This document shows positions 34,266 to 46,087 of a DNA stretch of 64,000 nucleotides, in pieces (position 1 is the first letter of the stretch; every line of letters begins with the position of its first letter). Source of the DNA: Cryptomeria japonica (Eukaryota > Streptophyta > Pinopsida > Cupressales > Cupressaceae); NCBI RefSeq assembly GCF_030272615.1, contig NC_081405.1:155417613-155481612 (forward strand). Direction: 5' to 3'. The notes beneath the pieces were generated by a model. It searched no databases, was not told the DNA's origin, and saw only the letters and a list, made by a program, of their open reading frames with translations. The position numbers were made by a program, and so were the translations under genes.

Positions 34266-36955
34266 TAAGAATTGATGACTCTTGGTATGTAGAAATGTAG
34301 GGAAGAAATAAAGTGTAAGTGTTTTATTGACATCCGTTTAGGATAAAAGTATAAAATTGTGTTACGTTTCAGTAAGTGTTTTATTGGATTTAAATGAGAG
34401 CAGCGGATGATAGGATGAAGGAAGGGGTTCAATTAATCTGTTTATATTTTAATAATCAGATTTTTTTAATTAAAATTCCAATAAAACGTTATTTAGCGGT
34501 TTAATAGATAGTCATTAATATACTCTCAAAAAAGGTTAGTAATTAAAGAAATTATACAATTTTATTGATACCAATAACACACAATTATTGTGATATTTGT
34601 GTATGAGGGTGAGAAGTCTGTGTGTGCAGTTAGAGTGGGGCTAAAGGTTATTGTTGTTTGCCACCCACCCTACATGGGTGGGTGGAAGGATAGAGAGTTG
34701 CTAGGGCCGTATGTGTGTGGGGATGGGTGGGGGGTTAAGTTAACTCTCACCCATCAACTACCTTAGAATAGTACGGGCCTACACACTTGATTACTTGATT
34801 GAGGTGTGTGAGCTAGGAGAGAAGGCACTTGGTTACATTTTTGTTTGATTCCCTCAGGTAGGGTGACAAATGGATGCAAAGAAATGTCTATTTTCTATAC
34901 CCAAGCATTAGATACATTAGGGAACAAATAGAGGTGATGGGTTGCAATTTGACGATTCATGTTCCAATAACCATGTATTGGATTTTGCTAATTAAAAATC
35001 CACTAAAAAATCAGTTAAGTGGGCCAATAGCCACCTAGCACTATACCCTAAAAACAAACTTAGCAATTAGAAGAGTTGTGCAATTTGATTGGTACCAATA
35101 GTACATAATTAATGGGACATTTGTGCATAAGTATTGGATCAATTGTGCAAATTTTGGGATGGTCAAAGTCAACTATTAATGGGGCAATAAAAAATATGTA
35201 TACATCAACTAAAAATGACCAATTTATGACCCTTGTGCACCTAATGAATCCCATTGCATTCGTTGTAACTACCCAAAAGCCAAAAAAGTTGCCACAAGCA
35301 CTTAAGTCGTATACAAAAACAAAAATATTGTCAAAATTTAGTGTACCATTTAGGAGCTCAAGGGTGTGCGAAGTTAACTATAATGACTATTGGTACCCTC
35401 CTCTTAAAGATAAATAAATAATTTTTAGGGATTAATGATAATAAGAAACTTTATGCTATGAACTCCATGTAAGAATGTCATTTTTAAATTAATTGTTATA
35501 TTTTAGATTTTTTAATGAAATTATGCCTAATGAAAATTGGCTTAATGCATATGGAAAAGGTTATGAGAAAGTATTTTTTATGATAGCAATTATAATATGT
35601 GTAAATATATTGTTGGGAAAATTTTGTTGCTAGCAATTAAATAGTACTTGGATAAAAAGCCGGAACCAAAATATCATCACATTTCTATGAAGAAACTTAG
35701 CTTGCTACCAAAATGAAAATATAGTTGCTAATCAAATTTTAAAAAATTAGCTAGGAAACAAACAAGGATGCCCATAAATGTGAAAATCCGTTGAGAAATT
35801 TGTTTGTCACCACGAAAAAAATTCCATCATCAAAAAATAAATAGCTAGGAAATAAACGAAGATTTCCATAAACGTCAAAATCCGTTGAAAAATCTATTTG
35901 TCACTACGAAAAAAATTCCACCACAAAAAATTTCGTCTAGAAAAACAAATGTACCAACCATTTCAATGTTCAATGTTGTGCTACAATTTAAACATTACAT
36001 AGGACCATCTTGAGACAACACCCAATCAAAAAATGTGTATATCATTTCAATAAGTCAAGTGAACCATGTCAAATTGGGCAATGTATATGCATGCATAAAA
36101 AAGACTCCTAACAAGACGATCTTTAACATTTAATAATTAAATTAAAAATTACAGTATTGTTATATTCTGATTTTTAATTCAATTATTAAATGCAAAAGAC
36201 TTTCTTGTAAGAACGTTTTTGATACCTCCATAGACAATCTGACCTAATTCCCCTTAAAATAACATAAACATTAATAATAATAAATAATAAAGAATGACAA
36301 ACATGACCAAAACTAATATATCTTGTCTTTGCATGTTAAAGATAGACACTCAATCTAACAGTACTTTTTTAATAATTATTAATTAAATTAAAAATTAGAA
36401 TATAATTATATTTTAATTTTCAATTTGATTTATAAATAAATAAAAAACTAATTAATATACATTCTGATTGTTGAATAGACAATGACCACAAAAATTATTC
36501 ATATATCGTACGTCAATCATTAAAAACTTTTTCTTGTAAAAGATGATTAAAGGCGCGACTTTGCTGCCTAAATATTGTACGGAACAGCCTGTTAATGAGT
36601 AGGTTTGAACATTTGAGCAACTTTAATAGTCTTTTCTCTATCTGCCAACGACAAATTTCATAGTGTCGACCTGATTCTTCGGGCATACATGCAAATAGTA
36701 CAAATATTGTTTCTATGTATTCAACTTTGTGTTCAAGTGGGACAATTCAGAAGTTTCCAGCCTACAATCCGTTCCATGCAATATATATCACATAAACCCT
36801 GATTACGTTATGACAAAGTAACTCAAAAGTAGTCCATGTGTTCTATTCTTATAAGAAGTTAGAAGTTAGAATTAGCTTTGTTCTTTTGTGTGAAATGGGT
36901 ACGTCAAAAATGTGTGGATGGTGAATAATAATTTTTTTGGTGGTCTATTTTTTTC
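34266..36955. other. Intergenic AT-rich sequence
   Basis: No supportable gene. A segment of about 430 bp (34960-35400) has a diverged relative at 38510-38940; both share GGATTTTGCTAATTAAAA-like and GGCATTTGTGCATAAGTRTT-like phrases. A GTGGGTGG-rich patch lies near 34670-34735. Confidence 0.5.
34960..35400. repeat. Diverged repeat, partner at 38510-38940
   Basis: The landmarks run in the same order in both copies: ATTTTGCTAATTAAAA, ATTTGTGCATAAGTRTTGGATCA, TTGTGCAA and AAAATGACYA. Non-coding. Confidence 0.6.
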
Positions 36956-37401
36956 ATATTGAGATGGGGAGAGTGAGAGAGAGAAATAAGGAGAGCGAGA
37001 TATAGAGATGGAAGAGACAAATATATAGATAGGGGAAGAGAGAGGGAAAGATAGAAAGATAAAGATAGACCTCTAATGCAATATATAGAGAGAGGGGTAG
37101 AGAGAGGTAGAGAGAGATTAAAATATAATGAGATAGAAATAGGGGAGAGTTTAGAAAAAATATGGAGAGATGGAGATAAAGGGGTGAAGATGTAGATATA
37201 GAGGTTTAGGAAGAGGGGGAGAGAGGGAGAGAGATGAATTGATAAATAGTGGGAGACATGTCTAGAGATAGAGAGGGAGAGAGGAAGATAGAGGGAGAGA
37301 TGAAGATAGAGGAAGAGAAATAGATAGAGGGAGAGATAAAGATAGAGATAGGAGATAGAGCGGGTAAGATAGAGAGATATAGAAGACAGAGAGGAAAAAT
37401 G

Positions 37402-37446
<45 letters not shown>

Positions 37447-38043
37447 AGATAGAGCGATGAACATATCAAATCTAAGGAGATATAGAGGGGAAGAGGAAGA
37501 GAGAAAAAGAGATGGATACAGAGGCAAAAAAATAGAGAGAAGTAGAGAGAGGGGGGAGAGATGGAGAGATGTATAATGACATAATAAGTGATAAAAGGAT
37601 TTATAGATAGATATAGGAGGCAAGAGTGAGAGATAAAGGAGATGATATAGATAAGTAATAGAGATAGTGAGGGATAGAAAGGGGCGGGGGGGGGGGGGGG
37701 GGGGGTGTGGTAGATAGAGACAAGAAAGGAGAAACAAGGAGTGAGTGTGTATATGTGAGTGATAGAGATATAGAGATAGAAACAAGGAGTGAGAGAGAGT
37801 GAGAGAGAGATATGGTGATAGTGCTAGTGATCTAAACATGATTACATCAAAAACTCTAAATTAGGAACGGTAGAGAGAGGTGGAGATATGAGGGCAAAGA
37901 GAGATGGAGAGATAATGAGATACACATAGAATGGGAGATAAAAGAAGAAATATGGAGATAGAGAGGAAAAGAGTTATATATATAGAGGTCTAGGAAGAGG
38001 AGAGCAAGAGGGAGAGAGATGGATGGATATGAAGAGACACTTC

Positions 38044-38086
<43 letters not shown>

Positions 38087-38345
38087 GAAGAGAAAGGGAG
38101 AGAGATATAAAGATAGAGAGATAGATAGGGGATTGGGAGGGAGTGAGGGATGAGAGATGGGGAGAGATAGGGAGATAAAGTGAGAGAGATATAGGTAGAA
38201 GAGGGAGAGAGAACTCAATATATAGAGAGTAGGAGAGGAAGGGATATAAAAAGAGGGAAATACATAGTTTAGAACTTAGGATCCAAATTTGTAATGAAGA
38301 GTGCATCAAGTGGCCTAATCCAAGATATTATTTGAATGATGCAAA
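36690..38345. repeat. GA-rich block, copy 1 of a dispersed unit
   Basis: The unit begins with non-repetitive DNA (TTCAACTTTGTGTTC, CAGAAGTTTCCAGCCTACAA, AAAGTAGTCCATGTGTTC). It passes into 1.3 kb of degenerate GAGAGAKA purine DNA from about 36960 to 38260 and ends with TAGAACTTAGGATCCAAA and GGCCTAATCCAAGATAT. It contains a (TA)n run at about 37404-37441 and a run of 20 G at 37686-37705. Ser/Leu-rich ORFs here are translation of simple repeats. Confidence 0.8.
37686..37705. repeat. Run of 20 G
   Basis: An uninterrupted G homopolymer preceded by GGGGC, capable of four-stranded structure. Its exact length may be an assembly or sequencing artefact. Confidence 0.8.
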
Positions 38346-38509
38346 TCTCAATTCATAATTTTAATTGCATTTCTAAAACCTACCCTAACATATATTTTAA
38401 TTCAAAACAAATAAAAAAACATTCTCACGCATTAAATTAACTTCATAGATACCTTGGTTTTTAATTGATAATTTCGAACATTTCCTCTATATATTTATGG
38501 GAAGGGGCC

Positions 38510-38940
38510 CCATGTTCCAATTAAATTTTATTAGATTTTGCTAATTAAAAGTCCACTATAAAATCATCTAGTGGACTAGTACTCACCTATTGATATACCC
38601 AATAGTTGGAAAGAAGTTAGTAATTAGATTAATTCTACAAGTTTGTTGGTATCAATTGCACATGATTATTGGGGCATTTGTGCATAAGTGTTGGATCAGT
38701 TGTGCAATTTTCTTGGTGATAAAAGTGAATGGTTAACGGAGCAAAGGGAATAGGTATGTGGCATCATCTCAAAATGACTACTTTTTGGTCCTTGCATGCA
38801 CAACAAATCCCACAATGTTCATTGTTACTACAAAAAAACAAAAATAATAGTCACTTATGTCACATATAAAACCAACAAAAAAAATAGTCAAAATCTAATA
38901 TAATGTGAATTAGTTATAATGGCTATTGATAGCTTTCCCT
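38510..38940. repeat. Diverged repeat, partner at 34960-35400
   Basis: See the partner entry. It lies between two GA-rich blocks and is non-coding. Confidence 0.6.
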
Positions 38941-39389
38941 AAAACTTAGAAGTTTGAATTTCAATGTGTTAATTTTTTTCCAACCTTTGAAGGCCAAATG
39001 GAACCAAATTTCAATTGAACGTATGATTGAAAGTGACCATACCACAATGTGGAAAGACTTTGAAGTTTGAATCTCAATGTGTAAATTTTTTCCAACCTTT
39101 GAAGGTATATATGCGAGTATGATTGAATGTGACCAAACCACATCGTTTTTCCCACGCACTGCTGAATGATAGTTTAGATTTCGATGCACTCCGCGAATGA
39201 AGATGAGGATGAGCTATCGTACACAACACGCATTCCTTGACAATCGACCATATTAGAAGAAAATACATCTCCACTCTGACAGCATCAATGACTTCGCAGG
39301 TATTTTCCCATTCCTCCCACAACGTTTTAACAGGTAGTACATGCAAATCGTACTGTGATGTGGAACTAAAATTATGTTACGTTGTAACA

Positions 39390-39850
39390 GGTAGTACAAA
39401 TATTGTTTCTAGTATTCAACTTTGTGTTCCAGTGGGACCGCGGATCAAGATCAAAATTCAGAAGTTTCCAGCCTACAACCCGTTCCAAAACCCTAATTAC
39501 ATTATGACAAAGTAACTGAAAAGTAGTCCATGTGTTCTATTCTTAAAAGAAGTTAGAATTAGCAATTGTTCTTTTGTGTGAAATGGGTACGTCAAAAATG
39601 TGTGGATGGTGAATAATAATTTCTTTGGGGGTCTATTTTTTTCATATTGAGATGGGGGAGAGTGAGAGAGATAAGGAGAGTGAGATGTAGAGATGGAAGA
39701 GACAAATATATAGAGGACGAGAGGGAGGGATATAAAAAGAGGGAAATATATAGTTTAGAACTTAGGATCCAAAATTGTAATGAAGAGTGCATTAAGTGGC
39801 CTAATCCAAGATATCATTTGAATAATGTAAATGTGTGGATCATTTTAGAT
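39390..39850. repeat. GA-rich block, copy 2, shortened
   Basis: The same start and end landmarks as 36690-38345 (TTCAACTTTGTGTTC to GGCCTAATCCAAGATATC) enclose only about 100 bp of GA-rich DNA, so the simple-repeat core is contracted here. Confidence 0.8.
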
Positions 39851-39897
<47 letters not shown>

Positions 39898-40325
39898 GGG
39901 AGGAGGGAAAGAGAAAAAGGGAGAGGTAGAGATATATGGGAAGAGAAAGGGACTGGGAGAGATATAAAGATAGAGAGATAGGTAGGGGATAGGGAGGGAG
40001 TGAGGGATGAGGGAGATGGGGAGAGAAAGGGAGATCAAGTGAGAGATATAGGTAGAAGACGGAGAGAGGGAGATAGATAGTTAGAGAAGGGAGGGATGGA
40101 AGAGGGAGAGAGATAGGTAGAGAGGGAGAGAGATGAATAGGGAGAGAGAGATCAATATATAGAGAGGAGGGGAAGGGATATAGATAGAGGGAAATATAAA
40201 GAGAGAGATGGATAGTGAGGGAGAGAGGGAGATAGATAGACAACCAAACAGACAAACAGACAAAGAGAGAGATGGAGAGACAGAGACAGAGAGATAGACA
40301 GAGACAGAGACAGATAAACAAAGAG

Positions 40326-40378
<53 letters not shown>

Positions 40379-40520
40379 GGGTATAAATAACCCATAAAAT
40401 GCCTATTTAGAGTTTAAAACTTAGGATTCAAATTTGTAATAAAGAGGGCATTAAATAGCCTAATCCAAGATATCAAACGATGTAGATGTGTGGATGATTT
40501 TAGATTAAAATAGGCTATAA
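39850..40520. repeat. GA-rich block, copy 3
   Basis: (GA)n runs at 39854-39893 and 40330-40374 enclose degenerate purine DNA. They are followed by a third, diverged copy of the end landmark (AAAACTTAGGATTCAAATTTG, then GCCTAATCCAAGATATC). No gene. Confidence 0.8.
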
Positions 40521-40948
40521 TAAAATTTGGCTAACAAAATATAAATACCAAGAAACAAATAAAACACAACTTTATGTTTACAAATGATATATAAATTTAC
40601 AAATAAAAAATATGAATATATATTTTTATTCCTTATATATAAAAACCCAAAAAAGAAATGACACCTTGTTGTCTCAACATTATTTTAACACACACACACA
40701 CACACACATACACATATATTTAATTAAATATAATAGAAAAAGAAGACAAAAGATCAATATTCTTTTCATCAAATATGCTCTAATAGAAATATAGAAAATG
40801 ATATATAGACAAGTAGAGAGGGATATATAGATAGGGAGGGAGAGGCAGAGATGGGAAGATAGAGAGAGATAAGGGGCAAGAGTGAGAGATAAAAGAGGAG
40901 AATTAAAAATTGGAAATGTAAGCAAATTTGAAATCTAAGAAAGAGTAT
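40521..40948. other. AT-rich spacer with a CA microsatellite
   Basis: (AC)n run at about 40689-40709, then purine-rich DNA. No gene. Confidence 0.6.
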
Positions 40949-41900
40949 TGTAGACACCTAAAATTAATATTTAATTAATTTAAGCCTATCAACATAATTA
41001 ATTAACCTAATTGTGTTATCCTTATTCCTCTCAGAATCAATTAAATCTAATTTAATTAATCCTGTCACTATAGTCCAATAATTAATTTATCAAATAAACT
41101 AATTATTCCCCTATTCTTATAAAATCCTCTCAACAATTATTTCCTCTAAAACCTACACAGTTAATTAATTCTAATTAATTAACCTAGTCATGTGATTCCT
41201 ACAGATCACTTTTCTTAATCCCACTTAGCCTAGTTAATTCTTCTAGAATCTCTCATAATCATGCTTATCATTATTCTCCTATTTTTAATTCCCATTCATG
41301 TCACATCAACTTTGAATCTCTCAAAGAAATTCAAATTTCTTTGAATCCCTCAATGCATCCTTATTTTGGAATTTTTAATTCCTCAAGTTTGAAATTCAAA
41401 TTTCTCCTCCATTTTTTCCAAAGGAATTTTATATTCCTATTTATTTTCCCAAGGCACCCTTGATCCATGCCTTCTATCTCAAATCAATCTCAACCCTTCA
41501 TGATCAAATCAATCTTGGCCCTCCATTGACCTTCTCCAATCTATAAATTGGAGCTTATCCTCCTCACAAAAGATGGACCTTCTCATGCATTGTCATGCTG
41601 CCATTTCTTCTAATCCTCTCTCAAACCTAATCAAAATCCTCCTATCCATCACTCAAATCCTATCAAATCCTTCAATCCACCTTATTGAGCACAAAGGAGA
41701 GCATTCCACATACAAAATCAAGCAAGAGGAGCACATCAAGTGGAGCATCATCAAGGGGTGCCTTCACTTCATCAAGCTCAATTTGAAGCAGAAGGTAAAA
41801 TAGTAAGGTGAAATGGTTATTATTTGATGTTTTTAGCTTTTTCATGTCCATTTCATCATGTTTTGATCATTTTTCCTTCTAATCTATTTTCCCCTCTTCA
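40949..41900 (+). repeat. Left LTR of the Gypsy-like element
   Basis: About 952 bp, TGTAGACACC to CCCCTCTTCA. TATAAAT at 41542 lies in CCAATCTATAAATTGG. A 76-codon ORF beginning at 41573 is kept in both LTRs. The right boundary is inferred from the primer binding site three bases downstream. Confidence 0.75.
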
Positions 41901-41903
41901 TTT

Positions 41904-41923
41904 TGGCACGCCCGGTGGGACTC
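41904..41923 (+). promoter_or_regulatory. Candidate primer binding site
   Basis: TGGCACGCCCGGTGGGACTC starts with TGG as a complement to a tRNA 3' CCA end should. The tRNA species was not identified. Confidence 0.6.
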
Positions 41924-41964
41924 ACATCCCTGAAAGCCTATTTTTGCAAGTTTTTGTGAATTTT

Positions 41965-42270
41965 TGTTGCAGGTTGTGTTTCAGCGCGAAAGCTCGTACT
42001 AGTTTCTATCTAACATAGAACGACTCTATTTTTTTGGTCATATGGGCTCTGAGATTTTTCGTATAGGCGACTAAGAAAACTCGTACAAGTTTGTGTATAT
42101 CTGTTGTGTTGATTCTTTTCTTTCTGCTTTCTGTCCTCTCTACTGAAACTCGTACGATTTTTGTCTTACATAGTACGAGTTTTTGGGTTCTGTCGTATGG
42201 TTATCTGAGATTTTTCGTATGATCCTGTAGAATAACTCGTACAAGTTTCTGTTTCTGTTTACTCGTATAA
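41965..42270 (+). repeat. Short degenerate repeats around CTCGTAC
   Basis: The phrase AACTCGTACRAGTTT or variants occurs about six times in 300 bp, along with two copies of CTGAGATTTTTCGTATR. It is part of the element's leader; the first part is repeated after the right LTR. Confidence 0.6.
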
Positions 42271-42294
42271 AAAAAAAAGTTTTTTTAGCAGTTT

Positions 42295-42397
42295 TATATA
42301 TGGAATATAACATTTTAAGTATAAGTGATATTTTCCTCTTTCAGAGAAAAGAAAAGAGGAAAATGTCACTTATACTTTAAGTTATATTCCATATATA
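42295..42397. repeat. Foldback with arms of about 45 bp
   Basis: The left arm (42295-42341) and right arm (42352-42397) are near-perfect inverted repeats, for example GGAATATAAC with GTTATATTCC and TTTTCCTCTTT with AAAGAGGAAAA. The loop is about 10 bases, with two small mismatched or unpaired sites. A stable hairpin is expected in either strand. Confidence 0.85.
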
Positions 42398-42699
42398 TTG
42401 TCAGGATGTTTGAGAGGGGTTTCAGACTTCTAGGAGTTATAATGCAAAATCTAGTTTTTGAAGGTTTTTCCAAATTTTAGACTTAGTCAAATTTCAAGGC
42501 TTTTCAAGATCAAAAGTTTTTGGATGTTTTGACAGTCTAATGAGTGTTTGAAGATCTCATTTGTCAAAGGATTCATCAATCAAATCTACACTTATCAAAG
42601 ACTTCATTTTGAAACTACTAACCAAGTGGTTTTGCAGGTTGCCTTGGAGACTCAACCAAACATTGCGTTTTTCTTAATCTAGGCACCTAGATTTTAATT

Positions 42700-43400
42700 A
42701 GGGGTAAAAGAACTCTTGCTTGTTGTGTTTGAGAAAAGTGTAGAGGTAGGAGAGTATGCTCTTGTCTACATAGATAATCAGAAATCCTGACCCTTGAACC
42801 TTTTCTTGTTTGATTGCATGCTTACCCTTAGCGGGCCTGCCCTCCCAACTTGCTCTTTGAGAAGGTAAGATGGGAATGACCCAAGTGAGTACACCCAAAC
42901 CTGGGGTTCCCAACTCACTATAATAAATAGGCCATTGACTACGAAAGGGTCAATGGTTGGGGCTATATGAGAGTTCACTCTCACATTGGGTGCTTAGTAG
43001 GATCCTAGAGATCTCAATCACGCTTGCGTGACTACTAAATTCTTGGTGCTTCATTGGGCTATAGGCCTCAATTGTGCTTGTGCAACTACGAAGGGTAGCT
43101 CCTAATGGGAAGCCTTACTAAACACCTTGTTCATAGTGGCCAGAAAAAAAAAACCTTCTAGTCATTGGTGCAGGAGGTCGGACCTTTGAAGCCGCCCATA
43201 TTTTTACGGCCCTTAGTAGCGACACAAAGTTCGCCATGAGGAGTTTTCATGGGAATTGATGCTTGGCGGCCCCAAAGAAGTGAGTGTCGTTGAGGGGAAC
43301 TAGTGGGGTCAAGCATCTAAGTGTCCGCTTTGGGTAAGTGTAGCTGGGAAACCAATTGGGATCCACTAACTATTGTCTTTTTTTGCCATAGGATATGTTG
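42700..43400 (+). other. Conserved-looking leader with no ORF
   Basis: This non-coding stretch of mixed composition contrasts with the AT- and C-rich surroundings. It contains phrases such as GGAGGTCGGACCTTTGAAGC and CGCCATGAGGAG. Its position between primer binding site and gag suggests an element leader, possibly structured RNA. Confidence 0.4.
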
Positions 43401-43459
43401 TGAAGGAGCATGAATGTCTTTTGAGTCTAACTTCTTTTGACCATTATCTTTTCTTTACT

Positions 43460-44100
43460 TGACATCTCTTGCCAAGTCCATCCCCCACAACCAATCAATC
43501 ATCCCTCTTTCCAAATTCCATCTTGCCATCATCAAATCTATCCAAGAAATTCTCCAACCCCCAATCCATTTTCATCCATTCAAGCAATCATCCTTCCAAT
43601 CAAATCTCCAAGATTCCAATCAATCAAATCCATCCATCTTCCTAATCCAATCCAATTCAATCCATTCAATCAATCAACTAATTCAATCCAATCCAATCCT
43701 TTAATCCAATCAAATCCAATCCAATCAAGTCCTAATCCAAGGACTAATCCAAATCCAAATCCAAATCAAATCTAATCAAACCAGGTCCTAATCCAAAGAT
43801 TCATCCAATTCCAATCTAATCAAACCAAGTCCTAATCCAAGGACTAATCCAATCAAATCCAATTCATCCTCCAAAATCCAATCATGTCCTAATCCAAGGA
43901 CCAATTCAATCTAGCCAAGTCCTACTCCAAGGACCAATCCAATCAAGCCAAGTCCTAATCCAATCCATCATTCCAAGCCATGTCCTAATCCATCATCATT
44001 CCAAGCCAAGTCATAAATCCTCATCTTCATTCAACATCATCTTCATAATATTTCCCCTCCAAAATATATTCATCCAATTCCAATCTAATCCTTGACTCTC
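43460..44100 (+). repeat. AATCC/AATCAA low-complexity tract
   Basis: Dozens of degenerate TCCAATC, AAATCC and AAGTCCTAATCCAAGGAC words; the last is repeated at roughly 30-50 bp spacing between 43720 and 43990. It leads into the Pro/Ser-rich ORF, which shares the same word bias. Confidence 0.7.
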
Positions 44101-44103
44101 AAC

Positions 44104-45240
44104 ATGACTACCCAAAATTTCAAAGCTTGGTATGAGATGATGCTCATGGAAATTCATGAACCTACCTACCAAGTTAATCCCATAATCTCCCACTCACTTA
44201 TCATACCTTCATCCGTCCCATCTCAACACATTACACCCAATCCCAATCTATATCATATCTCTTATCCTTCCTCTACCTTTGACAAGGGAAATCCATCTTA
44301 CCCCCCATCCATATCTCCATCTTATTCCCCATTCATATCTCCATATTACCCCTCATCAACATACTCCTCTAATCCAATATGCATACCTCCATCTCCCCCC
44401 CCATCTACATCCCAATCCCCATCCTTCTACAATGTATTCATTACCTCTACTCCCCATCCAAATCCTTTACTCCATAGTCCTCCAATCATTAATCCTAATT
44501 CTCCAATCCATTATCCTAATCCTCCATCCAATTCCAATTCCAATTCCAATCCATATCCCAATCCTAATCCTCCATCCAATCCCAACCCTCCATCTAATCC
44601 TAATCCTCCAAAATCCATATTGTCCACATCCTCCAAATCCATCATCTGTAATCTTATCCAAGACATGCTAGCAAAGGAGACAAAACCCTCACCTCAAAGA
44701 AAAGTGACCAAGTCTCCTCAAGTCCTCCATCCACCCCAATCACCTCCACCTCAAAACAAATCCCAATCCCCCACACTTAATGATACTCCCATTTCCCCAT
44801 CTACTCAAATCAAAGCCTCCATATCTTCCTCCATCACACAATCCCCGCAACTCCAAACATGCCAAAAGCTTGTTCCAAAGCATACTAGCATAGAAACCTC
44901 TCCATCTCATGATTCATCTCCCTCCACTCCATCTAATGATCCCATCCTCTCCACTTCCTCTCACGATCATATCATTTTTCCATCATTGCATGATCATCTT
45001 GCATCTCATGATCTAATCACCCCTCCCACTCCATCTCATGATACCCTCCCTAGTCAAGATCAAAGTATCCCTTCATCTCCATGTCATGATCCTAATCCAT
45101 CTAAAGATCCTAATCTTCCTTCCACATCTCATCTCTCTCAAAATGGACTCGCATCTTGTTGCCAAAATAATAAGGGTCCTCAAGATAATGCTCAAGATGT
45201 TGGTACATCCTCTATTCCTCCTAAATTCAAATTTCCCTAA
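44104..45240 (+). CDS. Pro/Ser/Asn-rich gag-like ORF
   Basis: 378 codons from ATGACTACC at 44104. The first 25 residues (FKAWYEMMLMEIHEPTYQV) look like a folded segment. The rest is Pro/Ser/Asn-rich low complexity with NPNPPSNPNPP runs and repeated SHD/PSHD motifs. CCQNN near the C-terminus is not a full zinc knuckle. It sits where gag is expected in the element. Codon use follows the local C-rich repeat, so the low-complexity part may be passive translation of repeat DNA; the N-terminal segment argues for a real origin. It is open and without premature stops. Confidence 0.45.
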   Translation: MTTQNFKAWYEMMLMEIHEPTYQVNPIISHSLIIPSSVPSQHITPNPNLYHISYPSSTFDKGNPSYPPSISPSYSPFISPYYPSSTYSSNPICIPPSPPPSTSQSPSFYNVFITSTPHPNPLLHSPPIINPNSPIHYPNPPSNSNSNSNPYPNPNPPSNPNPPSNPNPPKSILSTSSKSIICNLIQDMLAKETKPSPQRKVTKSPQVLHPPQSPPPQNKSQSPTLNDTPISPSTQIKASISSSITQSPQLQTCQKLVPKHTSIETSPSHDSSPSTPSNDPILSTSSHDHIIFPSLHDHLASHDLITPPTPSHDTLPSQDQSIPSSPCHDPNPSKDPNLPSTSHLSQNGLASCCQNNKGPQDNAQDVGTSSIPPKFKFP

Positions 45241-45282
45241 TACAAATCAAAATCACATTATCCCTCATCTTCTACATCCATT

Positions 45283-46087
45283 TTGGGACCCTATGTTCCA
45301 AAGTTAAGCCCTTCATTCCTTCCATCCATTTTGGGCCCCTATGTTCCGATGCTCAATCCTCCATTCCTTCCATCCATATTAGGTCCTTACATCCCTCCAT
45401 CCACCACTCCATCACCACAAATAATCCCTAAGAAAGATCAACAAATTGCACACATCCTCGGATGCCTCCCAACACTCTCTTTCCACCATCCCATCCATAA
45501 AATCCTTCAATCTTTCATCCTCATACACCCATCCCATTGCTATTGGAAGTAATTTGGATGCCCAGTCTAAAAAGCATAAAGCTCAAAATCCACAAAAATC
45601 AAAGGATCAACATGTCCCCTCAAAACGATATGCTCAAAACAAAAATATGATCCAAAAGAAAGAAAAATCAAAAAGGGCACAAAGACCCCAAAGGAAAAAA
45701 TCAAAAACTATGTGGATACCTAAAGAAGCAATGCATCCCAAAGTAAAATCAAAATTGGCATCCAAACTTGATAATCAAAAATTCCCACCCATTCATAAGT
45801 CCTCTAATCCTCCATCTAGCACTCCTCCATCTCCAAAATCCATTTTGGGTCCTTATATCCCAAAATCCATTTTGGGTCCTTATATCCCAAAATCCACAAT
45901 CCCACCTCCTTCTTCTATTTTGGGTTCTCATTTCCCAAAATCTACACTCTATCCCCCATCTAATTCAAAACACTTTCCCCCACTAGTCCACCACCCTCCA
46001 AGGTGTGTGCCAATGCTGATCTTCCACAAATTATTCAAAACCCCATCCATTATCCACCATCCACTTTTCACAATCCCATTTTGTTAG
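45283..46087 (+). pseudogene. Continuation of the gag-like ORF, frameshifted
   Basis: Two overlapping frames carry the repeated phrase SILGPYIP or variants at least five times between 45277 and 45930. A basic segment (KKEKSKRAQRPQRKKSKTMWIPKEA, cut here only to name its start and end, about 45655-45730) could bind nucleic acid. At least one frameshift separates the two halves near 45450-45550. It is probably the broken C-terminal part of the preceding ORF. Confidence 0.4.

Noticed and set aside
36904-40395. Long Ser/Leu/Tyr-rich ORFs on the minus strand (up to 311 codons)
   Set aside because: They are translations of GA/CT simple repeats, open in several frames at once, with no domain or splice context.
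45749-45931. Minus-strand ORF rich in Arg-Trp-Gly
   Set aside because: Reverse translation of the SILGPYIP repeat of the plus-strand gag-like frame.
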